Assembly: GCA_021414185.1 (NCBI GenBank)
Contig: JAIOOZ010000619.1
Location: 1-6,289, forward strand
Direction: 5' to 3'
Source: Betaproteobacteria bacterium
Lineage (GTDB): Bacteria; Pseudomonadota; Gammaproteobacteria; Burkholderiales; SG8-41
DNA: 6,289 nt
Shown here: piece after piece, positions 1 to 5,036 of the stretch
Position numbering within the stretch: position 1 is the stretch's first letter
How the letters are laid out: every line of letters starts with the position of its first letter
Position numbers and translations under genes: made by a program
Notes under the pieces: generated by a model
Told to the model about the DNA's origin: nothing
Seen by the model: the letters and a program-made list of their open reading frames with translations, nothing else
The model's database searches: none

Positions 1-923
1 TTGGCGGCCTCGGCGATGCGCATCATCTGCAGCGCCTTGTAAAAACCGCCGCACTTGCCGAGCTTGAGGCTCACCATGTCGGCGGGCTTCGTGGCCGCGA
101 TCTCGATCATCGTCGCGAGGTTCTGGATCGCCTCATCCGCCACCACCTTCTGCGGTATTGCCGCGGTAATCGCAGCCAGCCCTTTCAGGTCGTAGTACGG
201 CACCGGCTGCTCGATCGCGACGTTGGCCACGCCGGCAAAACGCCTGTGGAAAATTTCTATCGTGTCCTTCGCCGTTCCCCACATCTGGTTGGGGTCGGCG
301 ATGACGAGCATGTTGCCCGGCACCACTTCGACCATGGCTTCCAGCCTGTCCGCGTCGGCATCCAGCGATTCGAGATGGCCGGTCATTTTCGGCTCGAAAC
401 AGGTATAGCCGGTGGCGATCAGCTTCAGCGCGTGCTCGGCCATGCGCCTGGGTTCCGCGCGCGGCATGGTGGCGAGCTGGCCGAATGTTTTCTGGAACGC
501 GCCGCCCAGCAAGTTGTAGATCGGCTGGCCCGATGCCTTGCCCATGATGTCGTAGAGCGCGATGTCGATGGAACTGCGCGCGCCGGCGTTGCCCTGCAGG
601 AACAGATGATCGAGCGCCGCGTGGATAGCGCCTATCTGGAACGGATCTTTGCCCATGATGGTGCGGCCGAACAGTGCGACGGTCGCCATGATGCCGGCCT
701 GCGTTTCGCTGGTCACCGGGTGCGCGCACGCCTCGCCCCAGCCGACGATGCCCTCGTCGGTGGAAATTTTTACGAAAACGTTTTCCTTGTACTGGAGGTT
801 GGCGAACCAGCCCTCACGCGCGTGCACCATCGAGCCCTTTTTCTTGCCCGAGCCGAACAGCGCGTGATATTCGTCGGTCGGCTCGTACCAGACCGGTATC
901 GCCTCGACTTTGGTTATTTTCAT
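1..923 (-). CDS. Enolase-superfamily (mandelate racemase/muconate lactonizing enzyme) protein, C-terminus cut by window edge
   Basis: Translating the minus strand from ATG at 923 gives 307 residues with no stop before the window edge; the family is usually about 360-400 residues. Residues 1-130 are the capping domain (a VGWGEA segment at 60-65 and ARSSIDIALYDIMGK at 115-129 are typical). The barrel follows. I read the likely acid/base lysines as K179 (in FEPKMTG) and K287 (in SLKLGKCGG), and the Mg2+ ligands as D210 (ADPNQMW), E238 (IEQP) and D263 (ADE). A lysine on both barrel faces points to the muconate lactonizing/dipeptide epimerase-like subgroup. Such enzymes abstract a proton alpha to a carboxylate, giving epimerization, cycloisomerization or dehydration. 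The substrate cannot be read from sequence. The usual KxK motif is ExK here (E177). A strong Shine-Dalgarno supports the start. The gene lies downstream of the carboxyltransferase on the same strand, 208 bases away. The family call is firm; the specific reaction is unknown. Confidence 0.93.
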   Translation of the reverse strand, partial: MKITKVEAIPVWYEPTDEYHALFGSGKKKGSMVHAREGWFANLQYKENVFVKISTDEGIVGWGEACAHPVTSETQAGIMATVALFGRTIMGKDPFQIGAIHAALDHLFLQGNAGARSSIDIALYDIMGKASGQPIYNLLGGAFQKTFGQLATMPRAEPRRMAEHALKLIATGYTCFEPKMTGHLESLDADADRLEAMVEVVPGNMLVIADPNQMWGTAKDTIEIFHRRFAGVANVAIEQPVPYYDLKGLAAITAAIPQKVVADEAIQNLATMIEIAATKPADMVSLKLGKCGGFYKALQMMRIAEAA

Positions 924-927
924 TTCC

Positions 928-932
928 CCTCC
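928..932 (-). promoter_or_regulatory. Ribosome binding site of the enolase-superfamily gene
   Basis: On the minus strand GGAGG (inside CGGAGGGGAA) lies four bases before the ATG at 923. It is the best Shine-Dalgarno match in the window and fixes the start of the enolase-like gene. It lies downstream of the CACAGAG inverted repeat, so translation of this gene can start independently of the upstream carboxyltransferase. Confidence 0.8.
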
Positions 933-964
933 GATACTTTTCTAGAGCCCATCTCAAAAATACC

Positions 965-1073
965 AAAAAATTCGCCACAGAGGGCACAGAGGACACAGAG
1001 AAATGCAAAAAACAAAAATCACTCGCATGGTTCTGGCTTGTTTTTCCTCTGTGAACTCTGTGCCCTCTGTGGC
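965..1073 (-). terminator. Possible terminator or attenuator after the carboxyltransferase gene
   Basis: Read on the minus strand, the inverted repeat begins about 59 bases after the carboxyltransferase stop and its last arm is followed by GCGAATTTTTT, with the T-run at 970-965. A long stem followed by a U-tract resembles an intrinsic terminator. The 46-base loop, the three-base gap between stem and U-tract, and the stem length are atypical. It may reduce read-through into the enolase-like gene. This is inference from structure only. Confidence 0.35.
974..1073. repeat. Long imperfect inverted repeat built of CACAGAG units
   Basis: The left arm (974-1000) and right arm (1047-1073) are reverse complements over 27 positions: 18 matches, 2 mismatches, then 7 matches, with a 46-base A-rich spacer. 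Each arm consists of three CACAGAG heptamers spaced every 9 bases (left 976, 985, 994; right, on the minus strand, 1047, 1056, 1065). This gives six copies in a nested direct and inverted array. From memory, similar CACAGAGGGCACAGAGG elements recur between genes in many betaproteobacterial and other genomes, so it is probably a dispersed non-coding repeat. No target-site duplication is evident. RNA from either strand could fold into a long hairpin. Confidence 0.85.
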
Positions 1074-1131
1074 TTGCATTTGATTTGCATGGACGTTTAT
1101 CTGCAGCTCCAAATTGTTTTTGAGACCGCTT

Positions 1132-2661
1132 TTAGTAACTGGTCGGCCAGTTCGCCAAACGGTGCTGGCCGATGCCGCCCGACAATCTCAATGTATGAGT
1201 GTCGAGCATTTCCTTCAGATACTCGCGCGTCTCGCGCGGATCGAGCACCTCTTTGACGCCGAACACCGCGCCGAGGTCGTAAGCCGAACCGTGGCGCGAC
1301 ATTTCCGCCAGCAGTTCCGCATACCGCGCCGGATCGTCTTCCTCTTTCACGCCGTGCACTACGCTGACTGCCGTGCGCGGATTCATGAAACTGACTTCGG
1401 TGGTCCACCACGCGGCGATTTCATCCGCGATGCCCGCGCCGCCCATGTTGATGAAGCCGCGGCCGTAGCTTTTGCGCAGGATGATGCTGATCTTGGGCAC
1501 GCTGACCTGCAAGAGCGCGTTCATCCAGTTGATCACCTTGCCGATCACGCCGCGCTTTTCCGCCTCCGGCCCGATCAGGAAGCCTGGCTGGTCCTGCAAA
1601 AAGATGAGCGGGATGTTGTAGCAGTCGCACAGTACGATGAAGTCGGTCGCCTTGCTGCACGCATCGGCATCCATCGCGCCGCCCTTGAACTGCGGGTTAT
1701 TGGCGATAAAGCCCACGGGCCGGCCGTCGATTCGGGCGAGCCCCGTCGTGATGCTGCGCCCGTAGCGCTCTTTGATCTCGAAAAAACTATCGCGGTCGGC
1801 GATCACGCGGATCACCTTGCGCACGTCGTACACCTGCGCCTGCGACTCCGGTATCAGTTCGAGGATCTCTTTGACCGGTTCGTCCGAACCGGCCGGCGCG
1901 GGCACCAGTGGCGGCGGTTGCCGGCTGTTGGTCGGCAGATAACCCAAAAAACGCTTGATCGCATCGAGCGCCTGCTGGTCCGTATCGACCACCATGTCGG
2001 CGAACCCGGAGTGTTCCGCGAGTATCTGCCAGCCGCCGAGTTCTTCGCCGCTCACTTCACGGCCGAGCGACATTGAAACGACGCGCGGACTCGCGACGGC
2101 CATCACCGCGCCTTTGCGCATCACGCAAAAATCCGAGCAGCAGGCGTGCCACGCCGCGGAGCCGAAAGCGTTGCCCAGCACAGCGGCGGCCCACGGCGCC
2201 TCGCGCGTGCGCAGGAAGCGGTTGCCTTCGAAGTTCATTCCCATGCCTTCGCCCATGATGTCGGGCATGCGCACCCCGGTCGATTCGCCCAGGAACACGA
2301 CCGGAAAGCCGCGCTTGCCGCCGGTCTCCTTGACGTGCGACATCTTGCGGTTGTTGGTGTAGCTGGAAGACGAGCCTTTGACCGTGAAATCGTAGCCAAC
2401 GACGCCGATGCGCCGGCCTTCAAGTTTGCCAAAGCCCGTGACCTTGCCGTCGGCCGGCGTCGACTCGCGCATTTCCGGAATATAAGAGACGCCGAACAAG
2501 CCGGATTCGCGGAACGAGCCCGGATCCAGCAGATAATCGATGCGTTCGCGCGCGTTGAGTATTTCCGGTTTTCGGCGCTTGGCGAGCTTGGCCTCGCCGC
2601 CCATGGCCTTGGCGACGCGCGTGCGCGCCGCGTGCTCCTTGATTTTGTCCTCGAATTTCAT
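1132..2661 (-). CDS. Acyl-CoA carboxylase carboxyltransferase (beta) subunit, propionyl/methylmalonyl-CoA type, divergent
   Basis: The product has 509 residues, matching biotin-dependent acyl-CoA carboxyltransferase beta subunits (about 510-540). These cytoplasmic enzymes move a carboxyl group between carboxybiotin and an acyl-CoA such as propionyl-, acetyl- or methylcrotonyl-CoA. The N-terminal half opens with the typical ARERIDYLLDPGSF (37-50). The C-terminal half has YDVRKVIRVIADRDSFFEI (278-296), GRPVGFIANNP (313-323), a DQPGFLIG segment (357-364) and RKSYGRG (396-402). At the usual SGGAR site it has STGVR (127-131), and the C-terminal AYGGA is SYGRG, so it is a divergent branch; substrate is uncertain. 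No biotin carboxylase or biotin carrier gene is in the window. The start is M at 2661, where family homology begins (MKFEDKIKEHAARTR). The frame stays open to 2859, but those 66 extra residues come from intergenic repeat. There is no clear Shine-Dalgarno before 2661. Confidence 0.92.
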   Translation of the reverse strand: MKFEDKIKEHAARTRVAKAMGGEAKLAKRRKPEILNARERIDYLLDPGSFRESGLFGVSYIPEMRESTPADGKVTGFGKLEGRRIGVVGYDFTVKGSSSSYTNNRKMSHVKETGGKRGFPVVFLGESTGVRMPDIMGEGMGMNFEGNRFLRTREAPWAAAVLGNAFGSAAWHACCSDFCVMRKGAVMAVASPRVVSMSLGREVSGEELGGWQILAEHSGFADMVVDTDQQALDAIKRFLGYLPTNSRQPPPLVPAPAGSDEPVKEILELIPESQAQVYDVRKVIRVIADRDSFFEIKERYGRSITTGLARIDGRPVGFIANNPQFKGGAMDADACSKATDFIVLCDCYNIPLIFLQDQPGFLIGPEAEKRGVIGKVINWMNALLQVSVPKISIILRKSYGRGFINMGGAGIADEIAAWWTTEVSFMNPRTAVSVVHGVKEEDDPARYAELLAEMSRHGSAYDLGAVFGVKEVLDPRETREYLKEMLDTHTLRLSGGIGQHRLANWPTSY

Positions 2662-2778
2662 GGCTGCAACCGGGTTATTGTTATATTGCCATTTAAGCAA
2701 AGCCGTGCCCCGCGGTCTGTCTCCCAGGCGACAATTCGGTTTACTATTCAAAGGCGGGGCTGAAAACAGCACTTCGTC
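2662..2778. other. Divergent intergenic region, probable promoters not resolved
   Basis: This is the repeat-free part of the 213-base gap between the divergent carboxyltransferase and Crp-family genes. It is locally AT-rich next to the carboxyltransferase start. On the minus strand TATAAC (about 25 bases before the ATG) could be a -10 element, but I find no convincing -35 at the right spacing. No palindromic TGTGA-type Crp site or TTGAT-type Fnr site is evident to me. A promoter must lie in or near here for at least one of the two genes. Confidence 0.35.
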
Positions 2779-2841
2779 GTTCCCGCGCAGGCGGGAACCC
2801 AGCGGATTCAAATACGTCTGGATGCCCGCCTGCGCGGGCAT
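2779..2841. repeat. REP/dRS3-like pair of inverted hairpins
   Basis: There are two perfect 8-base-pair hairpins with 4-base loops: GTTCCCGC/GCGGGAAC (2779-2786 with 2791-2798, loop GCAG) and ATGCCCGC/GCGGGCAT (2822-2829 with 2834-2841, loop CTGC). The cores CCCGCGCAGGCGGG (2782-2795) and its reverse complement (2825-2838) also pair with each other perfectly over 14 bases. Flanking CCCAG and CTGG also match in inverted orientation. This is the layout of the widespread 'TTCCCGC...GCGGGAA...CCAG' repeats of beta- and gammaproteobacteria (dRS3/REP type). It sits between the divergent carboxyltransferase and Crp-family genes, ending 33 bases before the latter's start. It could act as an mRNA stabilizer, a binding site, or simply a dispersed repeat. 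Confidence 0.85.
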
Positions 2842-2874
2842 GGCGATGTATAGAGACATTGACCAATCACTATC

Positions 2875-3555
2875 GTGAGCAGCAAACCTACTGATTTCCT
2901 CGGCCAGCTCGCGGCGGGCGAGCGCGCGGCTTTACTCAAGCTCGCGAAGCGCCGCCATCTGCGCAAGGGCGAGTTCGCGTTTCGCGTGGGCGAGCGAAAA
3001 CGCGGCGCCTACGTGCTGCTGCGCGGACGGCTCAAGTTCTTCCGCCTCACGCCGGACGGCCGCGAGGTGATCCTGTGGTTTTGCTTTCCGGGTGAAGTGT
3101 TCGGCATGTCCGAAGTGCCCGCCGCGAAAGGACGCCGGGTTAACGTGGAGGCCTGCGAAGACTCCGAAATCTCCATCGTCGCCGACGCCGCTTTCAACCG
3201 CTTTCTTGACGAGCACCCGGTGGCCGCGCGCCTGTGCCGCCGCACCATGGCAGCACGGCTGGGCATGCTCACCAATACGCTCGTCAATCTGGTGGCGGAC
3301 GACGCTTACGCGCGCGTGGCCAAGCTCGTCATGCACCTCGGCGCGCACCACGGCACAAAACTGAACGGCGCCATCACATTGGAAGTCGTGCTGACCCACC
3401 AGGAAATCGCCGATATGACGGGCGTAAACCGCCAGACCGTGACCCGCGTGCTTGGCGACCTGCGCAGGAAGCGCATATTGAGCATACAGCGCCGCCGCAT
3501 CCGCATCGACAATCCGGCGCTGTTAAACCAGCTGATCCACGCAGCGACGGACTAG
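2875..3555 (+). CDS. Crp/Fnr-family transcriptional regulator
   Basis: The product has 226 residues, normal for the family (about 220-240), with a cyclic-nucleotide-binding-like beta-roll (about 9-115), a dimerization helix (about 115-140) and a C-terminal winged helix-turn-helix. The HTH is clear: LTHQEIADMTGVNRQTVTRVL at 173-193, with the recognition helix starting near N185. The ligand cassette reads PGEVFGMSE (72-80) then RRVNVEA (87-93). The glutamate and Arg-Ser pair that contact cAMP in E. coli Crp appear to be replaced by M78 and by R-R/V-N. cAMP is therefore not an obvious ligand. There is no N-terminal cysteine cluster for an Fnr iron-sulfur centre. The start is GTG at 2875, the first possible start after an in-frame TGA at 2860; it has only a weak ribosome site. 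The gene is divergent from the carboxyltransferase and convergent with the kinase. Regulation of either neighbour is possible but unproven. Confidence 0.93.
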   Translation: MSSKPTDFLGQLAAGERAALLKLAKRRHLRKGEFAFRVGERKRGAYVLLRGRLKFFRLTPDGREVILWFCFPGEVFGMSEVPAAKGRRVNVEACEDSEISIVADAAFNRFLDEHPVAARLCRRTMAARLGMLTNTLVNLVADDAYARVAKLVMHLGAHHGTKLNGAITLEVVLTHQEIADMTGVNRQTVTRVLGDLRRKRILSIQRRRIRIDNPALLNQLIHAATD

Positions 3556-3604
3556 CAGGCGATTCCGCGTCAGGCTTTGACGCCTGCCATGCGCTTGATC
3601 GCAT
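3555..3604. terminator. Hairpin-rich convergent intergenic segment, possible weak terminator
   Basis: This lies between the convergent Crp-family gene (stop at 3555) and the kinase/cNMP remnant (stop at 3632). It holds a hairpin GCGTCA/TGACGC (3567-3572 with 3578-3583, loop GGCTT). An alternative stem GCAGGCG/CGCCTGC (3555-3561 with 3581-3587) shares its right arm, so only one can form at a time. A small ATGCG/CGCAT stem follows at 3589-3604. No T-run follows on either strand, so an intrinsic terminator is not well supported. Confidence 0.3.
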
Positions 3605-3631
3605 CTAAAGAATGCAGTCCTGCAGTGGCAG

Positions 3632-3982
3632 TTAGCGGAAAGCCTGGGCGATGCGGTCGTTGGCGAACTCCAGCCGTTCGACCAGCGTGCGCACCAGCGC
3701 ACGGGTCAGGAGCAGTTGGCTGGTCGGGCTCATTTTTTCCAGCGCGGTACTTTCGTACTCGGCGTAGAGCACTTCGGTCAGGGTTTCGACCGTGGCTTGC
3801 CGCGGAATCTGGCCGCCGCGGATATAGGCCATTTCGCCGAAAAACTCGCCGGCGCCTATCGAATTCAGCATGCGGCCCTGGCGGGTAGCTTTCGCCTGAC
3901 CCCTCGCAAGGAAAAACAGGCTCTGCCCAAGGTCGTTCTCACGCACGAGCGCGCTCTGCGCGTTCACCCTCTTCCAGCGTGC
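3632..3982 (-). pseudogene. Cyclic-nucleotide-binding domain, out-of-frame C-terminal part of the kinase gene
   Basis: About 116 residues, beginning ARWKRVNAQSALVREND, form a cyclic-nucleotide-binding beta-roll. The phosphate-binding cassette is well kept: GEFFGEMAYI, then R-Q-A-T twelve residues after the cassette GE pair (about 3833-3838 and 3791-3802). This retains both the Glu and the Arg that usually hold a cyclic nucleotide. The segment lies in the frame next to the kinase, and the kinase C-terminus (EKFEALRKVELLQRFNDAELWELV) looks like the start of the same cNMP domain. The intact gene was probably one kinase-cNMP fusion spanning 3632-4911. The frame is open upstream to 4126, but residues before 3982 are a shadow of kinase coding. 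A GTG at 3967 overlaps the kinase stop as GTGA, so separate coupled translation cannot be excluded. Sequencing error is another explanation. Confidence 0.7.
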
Positions 3983-4911
3983 ACCAGTTCCCACAGCTCG
4001 GCGTCGTTGAATCTCTGCAGCAACTCGACCTTGCGCAGCGCCTCGAACTTCTCGCTGTCGCGTATGGTCTGCTCCTTGAAGCTCAGCTTGCCCACCTTCG
4101 CGAGGTCGAGCGCGAACTCGGCCCACGTCGTATAGCGCGCGGCGGGCGTCTTTTGCAGCGCCTTCAGCACTATGGCGTCGAGCTCCGGCGGCAGTTCCGG
4201 CCGCACCTTGCTGGGTGGTGCCGGATCGACTTTCATGACGTTGTTGAGCACCGCATCGAGCGTCGCGCCGGCAAACGGCCGCTGTCCGGTCAGCAGCTCA
4301 TACAGCACGATGCCCACAGAGAACATATCGCTCTGGTGTGTCAGCGTCTGCCCCGAGATCTGTTCCGGCGACATGTAAGCGGGCGACCCGACGTTCATGG
4401 TCACCACCGTTTCGTTCTTGCGCAGGTGCGCCGCACCGAAGTCGGCGATCTTGATGTCGGTGTCCTTGACCACCATGATGTTGGCGGGCTTGATATCACG
4501 GTGGACGATACCCTGCCGGAATGCATAGTCGAGCGCGCCACAGCACTTGAAGCCGACCTGGATCGCGTCCTCGACGGAGAAAAGATCCTGCGGCTTCACG
4601 CGCGGGGCGAGGCTGCCGCCAGGCACGTACTCCATCGCGATATAACCGGCCTCTTCGTTCACGACGGCATCGAGTATGGCCACTATGTGCGGATGCTGCA
4701 GCCGGCCTGCCAGCGAAGCCTCGCGCTGGAACTGCGCGCGCAGCGACTGGCTGTCTGCGGCGCCCTTCAACACGCCGGGATCGATGACTTTGAGCGCGAT
4801 CTGCGCCTGCGAAAACGTGTCGCGCGCAAGGTACACGGTCGCGGACGAGCCGGTGCCGAGCACTTTGATGATTTCGTATTTGCCGATGCTGGCGGGTGCG
4901 GGGGTGGACAT
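3964..4911 (-). CDS. Hanks-type serine/threonine protein kinase, C-terminal domain interrupted by frameshift
   Basis: The product has 315 residues and a complete bacterial eukaryote-like kinase domain. It has the glycine loop GTGSSATVY (19-27), ATP lysine K41, helix-C glutamate E64, catalytic HRDIKPAN (137-144; D139 and N144), DFG (157-159), SPE in place of APE (181-183), and D195 in subdomain IX. All catalytic residues are present, so the kinase should be active. No transmembrane segment or PASTA repeat is seen, so it is probably cytoplasmic. After about residue 280 the sequence turns into the start of a cyclic-nucleotide-binding domain and stops at TGA just after LWELVHAGRG. The rest of that domain continues in the neighbouring frame (3632-3982). 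The start is ATG at 4911, with GGAG five bases upstream; an in-frame ATG at 5019 would add 36 residues that do not look like kinase. It is divergent from the MmgE/PrpD gene. Coupling of kinase activity to a nucleotide second messenger is inferred from the fusion. Confidence 0.9.
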   Translation of the reverse strand: MSTPAPASIGKYEIIKVLGTGSSATVYLARDTFSQAQIALKVIDPGVLKGAADSQSLRAQFQREASLAGRLQHPHIVAILDAVVNEEAGYIAMEYVPGGSLAPRVKPQDLFSVEDAIQVGFKCCGALDYAFRQGIVHRDIKPANIMVVKDTDIKIADFGAAHLRKNETVVTMNVGSPAYMSPEQISGQTLTHQSDMFSVGIVLYELLTGQRPFAGATLDAVLNNVMKVDPAPPSKVRPELPPELDAIVLKALQKTPAARYTTWAEFALDLAKVGKLSFKEQTIRDSEKFEALRKVELLQRFNDAELWELVHAGRG

Positions 4912-4916
4912 CTTTG

Positions 4917-4920
4917 CTCC
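4917..4920 (-). promoter_or_regulatory. Ribosome binding site of the kinase gene
   Basis: On the minus strand CTGGAG ends five bases before the ATG at 4911. This favours that start over the in-frame ATGs at 4932 and 5019, which lie further upstream in the divergent gap. Confidence 0.65.
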
Positions 4921-4976
4921 AGGGGAATGCATGATAACGTAACGCAAAACAAAATGCCTCTCCGCCCATCTGCGGC

Positions 4977-5006
4977 TTGGCGGCCGGTCGGTGTTTGTGC
5001 TATTAA
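4977..5006 (+). promoter_or_regulatory. Candidate sigma-70 promoter for the MmgE/PrpD gene
   Basis: In the 125-base gap between the divergent kinase and MmgE/PrpD genes, TTGGCG (4977-4982) and TATTAA (5001-5006) are 18 bases apart, a workable -35/-10 pair about 30 bases before the start codon. The -35 is a partial consensus match. I saw no convincing pair for the kinase side, though TATCAT on the minus strand at 4936-4931 could be a -10. Confidence 0.3.
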
Positions 5007-5021
5007 CGCGGTTCCGCAATC

Positions 5022-5026
5022 AGGAG
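5022..5026 (+). promoter_or_regulatory. Ribosome binding site of the MmgE/PrpD gene
   Basis: AGGAG ends ten bases before the ATG at 5037. The spacing is slightly long but acceptable, and it supports that start. Confidence 0.6.
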
Positions 5027-5036
5027 TGACCAGGCA

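Noticed and set aside
974..1073. CRISPR-like array from repeated CACAGAG
   Set aside because: The units are only 7 bases with 2-base spacers and are arranged as an inverted pair; there are no unique spacers and no cas genes.
246..1256. Open plus-strand frame of 336 codons opposite the enolase-like gene
   Set aside because: It is antisense to a gene with clear catalytic motifs, runs through the intergenic inverted repeat, and has the Arg/His/Ala-rich composition of a GC-rich shadow frame.
1114..2076. Open plus-strand frame of 320 codons opposite the carboxyltransferase
   Set aside because: It is a shadow of a well-supported gene; the composition is low-information and no family motif is seen.
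2849..2854. TATAGA as a -10 box for the Crp-family gene
   Set aside because: No matching -35 is present, as that position falls inside the hairpin repeat, and the resulting leader would be only about 14 bases.
3964..4010. Programmed -1 ribosomal frameshift at the kinase/cNMP junction
   Set aside because: I find no X XXY YYZ slippery heptamer between LWELV and the stop, and a simple -1 shift would not restore the residue spacing expected from the fused family.
3983..4126. N-terminal 48 residues of the open frame that contains the cNMP domain
   Set aside because: They are the out-of-frame reading of the kinase C-terminal segment, rich in Arg, Gly and Gln; the recognisable domain begins at 3982.
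4912..5019. Upstream in-frame ATGs (5019, 4932) for the kinase
   Set aside because: The added residues show no kinase character, would fill most of the divergent promoter gap, and the ATG at 4911 has a GGAG site at good spacing.
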